Assembly: GCF_030020805.1 (NCBI RefSeq)
Contig: NZ_CP125098.1
Location: 3,185,501 to 3,249,500, forward strand
Length of the DNA stretch: 64,000 nt
Source of the DNA: Paenibacillus sp. RC67
GTDB lineage: Bacteria; Bacillota; Bacilli; Paenibacillales; NBRC-103111
Direction: 5' to 3'
Below, one piece after another: positions 17,381-24,726 of the stretch (positions within the stretch are counted from its first letter, which is position 1; each line of letters begins with the position of its first letter). Both the position numbers and the translations under genes were made by a program. The notes under the pieces are model-generated. The model searched no databases. It worked only from the letters and a program-made list of their open reading frames with translations, and was not told where the DNA came from.

Positions 17381-17578
17381 TCAGAAGCACCCAAGCCAGA
17401 AAATCTCTCGCATCGTCAGATGAATGAATTGAAGCACTCCAGGTTTTCGACCATGTGCTCCATTTCGATTTAATAATAAATACGTTACAGGAAATGTTAG
17501 CAGTGGGGATAGCAAATTGGTAGATGAACTTCCTCTATTGGAGCCGACGACTTCGTTCATTTCTTCGTTGACATTCAT
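17381..17578 (-). CDS. Short hypothetical ORF
   Basis: A 65-codon frame whose ATG at 17578 lies ten bases after AAGGAG (another ATG at 17584 is four bases after it). The N-terminal part is acidic then Ser/Gly-rich (MNVNEEMNEVVGSNRGSSST), followed by hydrophobic residues. I do not recognise it. The good ribosome site makes translation possible, but the C-terminal part looks non-coding. The remainder of 17358-17874 contains no other gene I can support, only a 7 bp hairpin at 17699-17718. Confidence 0.3.
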   Translation of the reverse strand: MNVNEEMNEVVGSNRGSSSTNLLSPLLTFPVTYLLLNRNGAHGRKPGVLQFIHLTMREIFWLGCF

Positions 17579-17874
17579 CGACATCACTCTCCTTTCTTAT
17601 AGAGGAGGTAGAAATGGATAATGCAACAACAGTCTAAAAAACTGCGAAATGAACTTTGAAAGTAAACGCTACGAAATTAAAAAAATACCGAATGCATAGT
17701 TCCAAAAAACATTGGAACTTGCTTCGGTTCTCAGGTGGCAAAGATGATAGGATTACATACGATATCGGTTTGATGTTTTTCTCAGTTAAGAATTACAAAG
17801 CTTTACTTAGACAATTGCCCTGCATACGAGTCATGCCAATACAGATTCGAAAATATTTCTGGTGTTTACCTTCT

Positions 17875-18498
17875 TTACGAGTACATTTCCGTTATCATCG
17901 TGATAGCTTCTTTAGCCATTATTAATTTATCACAATTCAGAACATTGTATACATTTATGGAATCAGCTACAGCGGTTTCTACACCAGGTATGTTATTGGC
18001 GCTTTTAATAACAAAGTTATCTATCAAAGGTGTAACAATTAGCACCTTTCTATCTGCCCCAAGAGCATTAAGCATTGCTACTATAGACTTTGTCCTGTAA
18101 TTTTCTAACTTGATCTCGTCGACGACAATGAATTCTTTGTTCTGTACTTTGCTAGACAATGCAGATTTTATAGCAAGCCGCTTAACCTTTTTATTGAGTC
18201 TGTAGCTGTAGTCACGAGGTTTAGGGGCAAACACAACTCCTCCACCGCGCCAATGTGGCATACGAATCGAACCTGCTCTAGATTTATCAATTTTATTCTG
18301 CTTATACGGTTTTCTGCCACCGCCTCTAACTTCACCACGTGTTAATGCAGATTGTGTTCCACTGCGATTATTTGCCAGATAATTTATAACTGCATCATGC
18401 ATAACCGATTCATTGGGAATAATACCGAAGATGGATTCTTCAAGTTCCATTTCATCAACATTAATACCTTCCATATTGAAAATAGTAACATTCAACAT
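17875..18498 (-). CDS. rplD: Stand-alone, diverged ribosomal protein L4 paralog
   Basis: A 207-residue L4 (uL4) homolog outside any S10 operon. The full family length and order are kept: ESIFGIIPNESVMHDAV, GEVRGGGRKPYKQ, GSIRMPHWRGGGVVFAPKP, KVKRLAIKSALSSKV and a C-terminal NIPGVETAVADSINVYNV core. In ordinary L4 the extension that reaches into the exit tunnel has a near-invariant KGTGRAR tip; here residues 68-75 read NKIDKSRA. L4 tip changes are a known route to macrolide resistance. GGAGG precedes the ATG, and a 51-codon upstream frame overlaps its first 13 codons. It lies near a Cfr-family gene. A specialised or resistance ribosome role is inferred. Confidence 0.9.
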   Translation of the reverse strand: MLNVTIFNMEGINVDEMELEESIFGIIPNESVMHDAVINYLANNRSGTQSALTRGEVRGGGRKPYKQNKIDKSRAGSIRMPHWRGGGVVFAPKPRDYSYRLNKKVKRLAIKSALSSKVQNKEFIVVDEIKLENYRTKSIVAMLNALGADRKVLIVTPLIDNFVIKSANNIPGVETAVADSINVYNVLNCDKLIMAKEAITMITEMYS

Positions 18499-18616
18499 TA
18501 TTCTTTCCTCCAGATCCTAAACTTTCACGATATCGGTCCCACATCCACATTAAAAGCCTCACTGTATTAGAAAACTTGTTGATTAACATTCTTTGTATAT
18601 TTACAATAGCATTCAT
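18461..18616 (-). CDS. 51-codon leader reading frame overlapping the L4 paralog start
   Basis: An ATG at 18616 has GGAGG eleven bases upstream and opens a frame that runs through the L4 ribosome site and stops (TAA) 38 bases inside the L4 gene. The predicted peptide begins MNAIVNIQRMLINKF, has an LLMWMWDRYR core and ends in Tyr. It has no recognised family. Its overlap suggests a translational coupling or leader-peptide control of L4 rather than an independent product. Confidence 0.5.
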   Translation of the reverse strand: MNAIVNIQRMLINKFSNTVRLLMWMWDRYRESLGSGGKNNVECYYFQYGRY

Positions 18617-18747
18617 TATTTTTTAACCTCCGTTTGTCCTGCTACATTTTAGAAGAATCTATAGTTATAAAAGTAACAGATAGAAATCACATAAACTATA
18701 TACAAAACGGCTCTGTAATGTATGGTATAACATCAGTGAACATTAAA

Positions 18748-18785
18748 AAGATGATCCCGTGTGAGTACAAGGATCATCTTCTGAG
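18748..18785 (-). terminator. Terminator of the CD3324-like gene
   Basis: AAGATGATCC and GGATCATCTT form a perfect 10 bp stem with a 13-base loop. Read on the minus strand it is followed by a run of T residues, about 50 bases after the stop of the small HTH gene. Confidence 0.8.
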
Positions 18786-18835
18786 AGCGTAGTGTTTTTA
18801 ATTAGTCCACAATAAGGATCACAGTTCAGCGTTTT

Positions 18836-19099
18836 TTATTTGTTGTAAATTATTTTTCTGATAGCATAAACAGAAAGGTAGTAAGATTCTGCAAGTTCTT
18901 GAATCGAATTACCAGAAGTATATGCTTGTATTATTTCACTATTTCGCTTATCAATCTCTTCACGAAAACCGGATAATTCTCCCCAATTTTTATGTTGATC
19001 TTTTATTGCGGGAATGTAGACGTATTCACCTTGTACAAAATCTTGCAATTTTTCAACCAACTCTTTTGGGAGAATTTCATTAGCGTTGATATATCTCAT
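18836..19099 (-). CDS. CD3324 family small HTH protein
   Basis: An 87-residue protein of the CD3324/Mor-like group. It begins NANEILPKELVEKLQDFVQG, then EYVYIPAIKD with the conserved WGELSGFREEIDKRN block, and ends in a helix-turn-helix (SIQELAESYYLSVYAIRKII). These proteins are predicted DNA-binding regulators with no assigned target. The gene has its own terminator and lies between the L4 paralog and the Cfr-like gene on the same strand; whether it regulates either is unknown. The 19100-19411 gap upstream contains only AT-rich sequence with a 9 bp hairpin at 19170-19205. Confidence 0.82.
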   Translation of the reverse strand: MRYINANEILPKELVEKLQDFVQGEYVYIPAIKDQHKNWGELSGFREEIDKRNSEIIQAYTSGNSIQELAESYYLSVYAIRKIIYNK

Positions 19100-19411
19100 G
19101 TAGATTCACTCCTTGAATAAATGAAATATCTCAAGTAGCAAAGCCAGTATGATTGGTGATGATGTTATTCCATGCAAATATCACCAAATATCTGTCTTTG
19201 CATGGAATTGAACATGGGTAATTGTAATATTTTTATGAGACAAAATTATTTCTCCTTTTTTGAATTGTTTTCTTTTTTAACTATTACAAATCCTAAGGAA
19301 CTAGTAACTCCACACTGTATAAATCAACATCTACTTAAACCATAGTAATACCAACAGTACATTAATTTTTCTAATGATAATTAATTATCGAATGTTGTAA
19401 ATTCTTTTGCA

Positions 19412-20446
19412 TTACTTGTTGTGTCCGTATAGCTGACCACATGCTGCATCAATGTCCGTTCCGAATTGAGTTCGCACAGTGACTTTGATTCCCTTGGACT
19501 TTAAGATAGTGACAAACTTTTGAACCCGTTCTTTGTCTGAATGATGAAAGTTTTCAGGTGTCACGTCGGTTGAATTGTAGGGGATCAAATTGACGTGATA
19601 TAAATGTTCCCAAGGACCTCTGTCCTTTAACAAAGTAGCGATGGCTTCCGCATGCTCATTTGAATCGTTTTCCCCTCGAAGTAATATATAAGCAATATAA
19701 ACTTTTCTACCTGTATCACGGATATGCTGATCCAACTTGTTCAACACATCATTAAGCGGAAACCGGTTGTTAATGGGCATAAGCTTGCTCCGCTGTTCGT
19801 CGAACGGAGAGTGTAGTGAAAAGGTCAGGTTAACCTGTGGAAATTCCTTTGCCATTCGATCGATACCCGGTAAAATTCCGATGGTGGAAACTGTAATTCT
19901 TCGGTGCCCCAAACCAAAGGTTCGTGGATCTGTTAGAATCATAAGCGTATCGAAGATATTAGGATTGGCTAGCGCCTCTCCCATGCCCATAAACGAAACA
20001 CTATCCAAGGTTTGACCATTTAAATGAAAGTATAACAACTGATCGGTAATTTCATCAGCGGTTAGATTTCGTTTCAGTCCGATTGTACCTGTAGCACAGA
20101 AGCGGCAACCATATCCGCATCCGCACTGGCTGGAAATGCAGTATGATTTCCAGCCGCGCTCATAGCTTAGTTGGACTGCTTCTATGTGTTCACCGCCCTC
20201 AATAGAAAAAAGCACTTTATTCACTTGACTGGATGTCTTTTGCATGACAGGGGTTAAGTTCAAAACGTGTTCGCCAAGGTTCTTAATCAGTTCGCTTCTT
20301 ATACCCTTGGGCAGTATGGTCATTCTGTCATATTCACCAATTTTTTGCTTGAAGATCGCATCTGCAATTTGTTGGAACCGATATGCGGGTTGTTTCAATT
20401 CAGACAATATGTGTTGAATCATTTCGTATTTCGAAGTTGATTTCAT
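19412..20446 (-). CDS. cfr: Cfr family 23S rRNA (adenine-2503-C8) methyltransferase
   Basis: A 344-residue radical SAM enzyme. The Fe4S4 motif is CGYGCRFC (Cys 110, 114, 117). The cysteines used for protein-RNA methyl transfer are Cys103 and Cys336, the latter in DAACGQLYG. Cfr-type rather than RlmN-type features are FMGMGEALAN (RlmN has GEPL), the short N-terminus, ITDQLLYFHLNG and the ending CGQLYG. Cfr methylates C8 of A2503 in the peptidyl-transferase centre and gives resistance to phenicols, lincosamides, oxazolidinones, pleuromutilins and streptogramin A. Intact start with an AGAGGAG site that sits in a hairpin. Whether this variant confers resistance cannot be told here. Confidence 0.9.
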   Translation of the reverse strand: MKSTSKYEMIQHILSELKQPAYRFQQIADAIFKQKIGEYDRMTILPKGIRSELIKNLGEHVLNLTPVMQKTSSQVNKVLFSIEGGEHIEAVQLSYERGWKSYCISSQCGCGYGCRFCATGTIGLKRNLTADEITDQLLYFHLNGQTLDSVSFMGMGEALANPNIFDTLMILTDPRTFGLGHRRITVSTIGILPGIDRMAKEFPQVNLTFSLHSPFDEQRSKLMPINNRFPLNDVLNKLDQHIRDTGRKVYIAYILLRGENDSNEHAEAIATLLKDRGPWEHLYHVNLIPYNSTDVTPENFHHSDKERVQKFVTILKSKGIKVTVRTQFGTDIDAACGQLYGHNK

Positions 20447-20449
20447 GAT

Positions 20450-20474
20450 TTTTCTCCTCTTGAGCCGGAGAAAA
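20450..20474 (-). promoter_or_regulatory. Hairpin sequestering the Cfr-like ribosome binding site
   Basis: On the minus strand TTTTCTCC pairs exactly with GGAGAAAA across a nine-base loop, directly upstream of the ATG at 20446. The pairing hides most of the AGAGGAG site. This is the geometry used for translational attenuation of ribosome-targeting resistance genes; the role here is inferred. Confidence 0.5.
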
Positions 20475-20555
20475 GGCCTTAAGCACCAATAAAAGGGCTT
20501 AACATCTACATTAACCAGTTAAAATAAAACCCAACGATGCTTGCAGCTCTAGCCG

Positions 20556-20666
20556 CTACGTGCATCTATCGATAGATGGATAATGCTCCGGCATCCGTTT
20601 ATTTTGATCGTGAACCGTACCAACAGACAATGAACGGTTCACATGAACATTTACAACTTCAAACAT
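20556..20666 (-). CDS. 36-codon leader reading frame upstream of the Cfr-like gene
   Basis: A start ATG at 20666 is preceded by AGGAGG nine bases away, one of the best ribosome sites in the region. The frame ends at a TAG at 20556, 110 bases before the Cfr-like start. The peptide starts MFEVVNVHVNRSLSVGTV and ends in DRCT. An 8 bp hairpin (GTGAACCG / CGGTTCAC, 20610-20642) and a 16-base palindrome (20563-20578) lie inside it. No family is recognised. It could be a regulatory leader peptide, or a residue of the decayed ABC-F gene upstream. Confidence 0.45.
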   Translation of the reverse strand: MFEVVNVHVNRSLSVGTVHDQNKRMPEHYPSIDRCT

Positions 20667-20688
20667 TTATTTCAACCTCCTAATTTAA

Positions 20689-20702
20689 ATAAGCAAAAGT
20701 TA
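20689..20702. repeat. 14 bp direct repeat flanking the ABC-F remnant, copy 1
   Basis: ATAAGCAAAAGTTA here is repeated exactly at 21052-21065, inside the 5' end of the ABC-F remnant. The spacing of 363 bases brackets the degraded stretch and may mark a rearrangement. Confidence 0.7.
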
Positions 20703-20779
20703 CATTAGAGTTCGACGATTGGTGGCGATATTTTAAGGTTCGTCCCATATATGGAGATGTGCCTTCTCGCATAATCTTA

Positions 20780-21090
20780 TAAGTTGCCCTGTAGATGTGA
20801 GGTATCTTGTGATACGCCATGCTTTGATTTTAGATAATCGCTTTCCAGGTTCCGTGCGTGAATGTCCAAGTGATTAGTTGGTTCGTCTATAAGCAGGAAA
20901 CTGTTTTCCTTAAAAACAAGGTTGCGAGTAAACTATCGTTAGCTCCCCGTTTGACAAGGTTTCAAACGGCTAGGTTCAGAAATGTTGTTTTGCTTCGACC
21001 ACTCCTTCCAGCAAAACCTAATTCCTAATCCGTATTAATTTGAAAGCTGTCATAAGCAAAAGTTAGGTTGGTCACATTGATTAAAGTCAT
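20780..21090 (-). pseudogene. Decayed Lsa/Vga-type ABC-F ribosomal protection gene
   Basis: From the ATG at 21090 (with GGAGG upstream) the minus strand reads MTLINVTNLTFAYDSFQI, a stop, then LGFAGRSGRSKTTFLNL, a damaged Walker A. Further on come FETLSNGE, the ABC signature region, and FLLIDEPTNHLDIHARNL, the Walker B and D-loop with the ABC-F NHLD motif. Frameshifts, stops and large internal deletions separate these pieces, and the second ATPase domain is gone. The pattern matches Lsa-type antibiotic resistance ABC-F proteins rather than housekeeping ones. The gene is dead, but its upstream attenuator is intact. Confidence 0.8.
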
Positions 21091-21109
21091 TTCAAAATCC
21101 TCCATAAAA

Positions 21110-21147
21110 AATAAAGAGCTACAAGAAAGTTACCTTTCTTGTAGCTC
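21110..21147 (-). terminator. Attenuator terminator in the ABC-F leader
   Basis: GAGCTACAAGAAAG and CTTTCTTGTAGCTC form a perfect 14 bp stem with a four-base loop. On the minus strand a T-rich run follows at once, then the GGAGG and ATG of the ABC-F remnant. A terminator lying between promoter and coding start is the mark of transcription attenuation. Confidence 0.85.
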
Positions 21148-21211
21148 AAATAAACAAATACTAAAATCTAACCCAATTAATGGATTGGATATTGTTATTT
21201 TATTTGAGTGA

Positions 21212-21300
21212 AGAGAATAAGTAACTTTCTTGCTTAACAAAGAATAAAACAGTTTTTGTTTTATCATTCGAAAATAAGCAAGAAATATTACATTATTCTC
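21212..21300 (-). promoter_or_regulatory. Antiterminator and anti-antiterminator elements
   Basis: Minus-strand CAAGAAAGTTAC (21221-21232) is fully complementary to GTAACTTTCTTG in the loop and descending arm of the terminator. The same element can instead pair with the uORF region (GAGAATAA plus TTTCTTGC, 21278-21300) through two 8 bp helices. A ribosome stalled on the uORF would free it to break the terminator. The three mutually exclusive pairings are seen directly; the mechanism is inferred. Confidence 0.7.
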
Positions 21301-21302
21301 AT
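21288..21302 (-). CDS. Five-codon uORF (Met-Arg-Ile-Met-stop) in the ABC-F leader
   Basis: ATGAGAATAATGTAA follows AGGGGAG by three bases, about 20 bases after the predicted transcription start. The final ATGTAA is also a start-stop unit at more usual spacing. Such tiny uORFs control ARE ABC-F genes in other Bacillota by ribosome stalling. Confidence 0.55.
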   Translation of the reverse strand: MRIM

Positions 21303-21327
21303 CAGCTCCCCTAGATTAATTACATGC

Positions 21328-21356
21328 ATTGTAGCACAACCAATTTCACAATTCAA
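21328..21356 (-). promoter_or_regulatory. Sigma-A promoter of the ABC-F leader
   Basis: On the minus strand TTGAAT and TACAAT are separated by exactly 17 bases, with a TG one base before the -10 box. Transcription would begin near 21321 and give a leader of about 230 bases before the ABC-F start. Confidence 0.75.
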
Positions 21357-21379
21357 CTTTGTATCTATCAAGTGTATCG

Positions 21380-21930
21380 ATCAAGGAATCCACTCGGTAA
21401 AAATGCTCAGATAGACCACCAAGGAGCAATGGTTACCCATTGTCCCGGCAAACGATGGTGGATGATTAAAGGTGCAGAGCAATGGTTGATGCCGGTGGTG
21501 GCAAAAGAAATAATATCTGCTGTAGCAGGAGGCGCTGAATACTGATGACGTTGGAAATGCAAAAGGAGACAGGTAAAGCCGTACAATCAGTCCTTCGGTC
21601 GGAATCGTCGGCAACTTTGGCGTATATACGAAATATAAATTCAAAGTGAGGCGCGCTCCGGTTAAGGCTACCGTATTCCGGGTCAGGGGATAAGATATTC
21701 AGGATCCGTTTATTATGGAAAGAATTATCAAAGGCTGCGAAAAAAGAGACCTGATGTTAAAAGAGAGAATCATTAGATTCTGTGGGTATCTCCCAAATGA
21801 AACCCATCCATGTATGTAAGTTAAATTTAACTCCTGGGTATGATTTGATTTCCTCACGCAAGCTCGTCTATTCGCGAGATTTCATCCTTTAGGTTTCGAA
21901 TGATGAAAGATTACTTTACATGCATTGGGT
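21380..21930. other. Degraded intergenic stretch with no supportable gene
   Basis: Between the ABC-F promoter and the LacI gene I see fragments that read like protein on the plus strand (for example GKRWWMIKGAEQWL near 21450 and GIVGNFGVYTKYKFKVRRAP near 21600) but with frame changes, no starts with ribosome sites, and no family I recognise. It is probably an old gene remnant. Confidence 0.35.
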
Positions 21931-21933
21931 GTA

Positions 21934-22989
21934 CTAGCTACCGTTAGGTAAAATTGCTTTTACGGTCGAACCTTCATAAAAATTTCCCTGCAGCAAAATA
22001 TGCTCATAAGGTAAATGCGGGTTAGCCAAGCGCCAAAGCATACGTTCGGCAGCGCGGATTCCGGATTCCTTGATCATCAGAATCGGCCTGGATAATTCCG
22101 GTACGAAATCGTTCTTGGCATGCGCCAAATTGATCATTGAAACGTCCTGCGGTATTCGCATGCCTAGCTGGCTGCAAGCATTGTATATCCAGATGAGATC
22201 ATGACTTACCGCACTTAAAATCGCCGTTGGCTGATATTGCTGCAGCTTTTGCATCAACAGCGCCATCCCGTTTTCTTGACTGCTTAACTCCCCGGTCATA
22301 TGGTCGTCTTGATTCACATTGATTCCCGCCACGTTCGTCGCCGCCACGAAGGACTGCCAACGAAGAATAAACCCTCTGTGAGTGCCGATATTCCCGATAT
22401 ACATAATTCGAGTATGCCCTTTAGATAACAACTGTCGCACCGACTGGTGAATGGCGGTCCCGACGTCCCAAACGATACTATCCACCTTTGCCGCCGGCCC
22501 CGGGAAATTGATTAAAATACGTGGAATGGAATATTGCAGCAGATGTTCTTCCTGTTTGCTTCCGATCATCGGAGTAATGAATACGCCGTCACAATATTCC
22601 AGCTGATGCATTTTCGACCAATTTGGAAGCGTGTCAGTTGAATCGAGATGATAAGGAATGGTCACCATCTCGATCGAATGACCGTATTCCGACAGCTTCT
22701 CCTGCAACCCGCTTAATATCAAAAGAATCATGTCGAAAGTTTCGAACTTATCGGATATGACCATCTTGAACCTTGAAGGCTTGTGGGGATGCAGCGGAAT
22801 CCGTTCAACCGCATGAACACGCTCCTGATCCTTCGTCCAGTATCCGATTTCCCGCGCGATTTTAAGAACATGATTTCTGGATTCCTCCGACATGCCGGGC
22901 AAACCGCGCAAAGCTTTGGATACCGTATGAACTGACAGTCCCGATTGGCGTGACAAATCCTGCAGCGTTACTGACTTTTTCTTCCGCAT
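21934..22989 (-). CDS. LacI family transcriptional regulator
   Basis: A 351-residue regulator. The N-terminal LacI helix-turn-helix is SVTLQDLSRQSGLSVHTVSKALRG (read as two adjoining pieces), with the hinge helix and then a sugar-binding-like effector core (FETFDMILLILSGLQEKL, DGVFITPMIGS, ILINFPGPAAKVDSIVWD, GHTRIMYIGNIGTHRG). The start at ATG 22989 has AAAGGAG upstream; the longer frame to 23058 lacks a site. It is divergent from the FAD oxidoreductase at 23151 and most likely represses that carbohydrate cluster in the absence of its inducer. Confidence 0.92.
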   Translation of the reverse strand: MRKKKSVTLQDLSRQSGLSVHTVSKALRGLPGMSEESRNHVLKIAREIGYWTKDQERVHAVERIPLHPHKPSRFKMVISDKFETFDMILLILSGLQEKLSEYGHSIEMVTIPYHLDSTDTLPNWSKMHQLEYCDGVFITPMIGSKQEEHLLQYSIPRILINFPGPAAKVDSIVWDVGTAIHQSVRQLLSKGHTRIMYIGNIGTHRGFILRWQSFVAATNVAGINVNQDDHMTGELSSQENGMALLMQKLQQYQPTAILSAVSHDLIWIYNACSQLGMRIPQDVSMINLAHAKNDFVPELSRPILMIKESGIRAAERMLWRLANPHLPYEHILLQGNFYEGSTVKAILPNGS

Positions 22990-23150
22990 GAGTGTCTGAG
23001 TCTCCTTTAGTTTCCCGTTTTTTAGTTTGATTGTAATTAAAATGAAAGTATTCTTCAACTAGTTATGAAAGTTGAATTTTAATAAAATCAAATTAAAGCG
23101 GATACAAAAAATGACATTCAAGCAAAACAAAGGGTCAAAGGAGAAAAGCC

Positions 23151-24713
23151 ATGCAGAGCATTGACTTTGGGAAGATTAAATATGATACCGATACTACCGT
23201 CGAAACGAATCCGCAGCTGGTACACGCGGATTTATGCATCTACGGAGCAACATCGGCAGGGATTGCCGCCGCCATCCAGGCTCACCGGATGGGGTTGAAC
23301 GTGGTCATCGCCGAGTTTGGCTTCCATCTGGGCGGATTGACGACAGGCGGATTGGGTGCGACGGATATCGGCAATAAAGCAGCGATTGGAGGGATTTCCC
23401 GAGAATTTTACAGTGCGGTCTGCAAGCATTATGGAAGTTCGGAGCCGGATGGAACGAAGTGGACCTTTGAACCGAGTGTGGCTAAACGGATTTTTGAGGA
23501 TTGGCTGCAGTCGGCGGGGGTGTCCGTCTACTTCGAGCAGCAGTTGGATCGGATCGAAATGAGGGAAGGGAAATTATTGTTTCTTGTCATGAGAAACGGC
23601 ATCCGCTTCAGCGCCCCGGTCTTTATCGATGCCACGTATGAAGGCGATTTGCTGGCGCGTGCCGGTGTCTCTTATCATGTCGGGCGGGAAGCGAACTCGG
23701 TTTACCAGGAGACGCTGAACGGCGTGCATTACGGACATCCGAATCACAATTTCAAAGCGTGGGTCGACCCTTACGTCATTCCGGGAAAACCGGAAAGCGG
23801 ATTGATTCCAGGTGTGACGGAAGCGCCAGTACTTCGGCAAGGGGATGGCGATTCTAGCGTGCAGGCGTACAACTTCCGCATATGCCTGACGAATGTGCCC
23901 GAGAACCGGATTCCGTTTCCGCAGCCGCCTGGCTACGATCCGGAAGAGTTCACGTTGCTAGCAAGGTACATTAAGGCGGGCGTGTGGGACGCTTTGCGCT
24001 TGCACAAAATGATGCCGAACGGGAAAACGGACTTGAACAATTTCGGGGCGGTATCCACCGATTACATCGGTGGCGGCGACTTATGGCCGGAAGGCGATTC
24101 GCTGGTCCGGGAACGTCTGTTTCACGCGCATCTCCGGTACAATTTGGGGATGCTGTACTTCCTCAGCCATGACGAACGGGTGCCTGAGCCGATCCGCCGG
24201 GAAGTCGCCCAATGGGGATTACCTGCTGACGAATATCCGCTCAGCGGGCATTGGACGCCGCAATTGTATGTCCGGGAAGCGCGCCGCATGATTTCGGAGG
24301 TTATCATGACCGAGCATCATTGCCGGGGGTATGCCGTTGTCGAAGACCCGGTCGGCCTGGCGGCGTATACGATGGATTCCCACAATTGCCGTCGGCTCGT
24401 TATTGACGGGAGGTGCGTCAATGAGGGCAATGTGGAGGTCGTACCAAGTGCACCTTACCCGATTTCGTACCGGGCCATCGTGCCGAAAGCGGAGCAATGC
24501 GCCAACTTACTTGTGCCGGTCTGTCTGTCGTCCTCTCATATTGCTTTCGGTTCGATCCGAATGGAGCCGGTCTTCATGATCCTCGGACAATCGGCGGCGA
24601 CGGCTGCCGCATTAGTGCTCGAAGCGGGGTGTTCCGTACAGGAAGTGGATTACGCGAAGCTTCGAAAGAAGCTGCTGGAAGATAAACAGGTGATTGAATG
24701 GAACAATCGATAA
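23151..24713 (+). CDS. FAD-dependent oxidoreductase (FAD_oxidored family)
   Basis: A 520-residue flavoprotein. The dinucleotide-binding fold is at residues 25-55 (ADLCIYGATSAGIAAAIQA, then NVVIAEFG), followed by HLGGLTTGGLGATDIGN, which is typical of the FAD_oxidored family often found in polysaccharide utilisation clusters and mis-named xanthan lyase. FIDATYEGDLLARAGVSY and the C-terminal EPVFMILGQSAATAAAL are also family marks. Substrate unknown, probably a sugar or polyol. AAAGGAG precedes the ATG. It is followed by a binding lipoprotein with 13 bases between stop and start. Visibly GC-rich. Confidence 0.88.
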   Translation: MQSIDFGKIKYDTDTTVETNPQLVHADLCIYGATSAGIAAAIQAHRMGLNVVIAEFGFHLGGLTTGGLGATDIGNKAAIGGISREFYSAVCKHYGSSEPDGTKWTFEPSVAKRIFEDWLQSAGVSVYFEQQLDRIEMREGKLLFLVMRNGIRFSAPVFIDATYEGDLLARAGVSYHVGREANSVYQETLNGVHYGHPNHNFKAWVDPYVIPGKPESGLIPGVTEAPVLRQGDGDSSVQAYNFRICLTNVPENRIPFPQPPGYDPEEFTLLARYIKAGVWDALRLHKMMPNGKTDLNNFGAVSTDYIGGGDLWPEGDSLVRERLFHAHLRYNLGMLYFLSHDERVPEPIRREVAQWGLPADEYPLSGHWTPQLYVREARRMISEVIMTEHHCRGYAVVEDPVGLAAYTMDSHNCRRLVIDGRCVNEGNVEVVPSAPYPISYRAIVPKAEQCANLLVPVCLSSSHIAFGSIRMEPVFMILGQSAATAAALVLEAGCSVQEVDYAKLRKKLLEDKQVIEWNNR

Positions 24714-24726
24714 AGGGGAGAGTCGT

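Noticed and set aside
17656..17925. 89-codon plus-strand ORF overlapping the L4 paralog end
   Set aside because: It is antisense to the conserved L4 C-terminus at its 3' part, uses a TTG without a ribosome site and has no known motif.
19412..20446. Assignment as RlmN
   Set aside because: GEAL instead of GEPL, the short N-terminus and the CGQLYG ending fit Cfr; RlmN remains possible only by function tests.
21324..21545. 73-codon plus-strand ORF upstream of the LacI gene
   Set aside because: It starts inside the antisense ABC-F promoter region, has no ribosome site and no recognisable family, so it is treated as remnant sequence.
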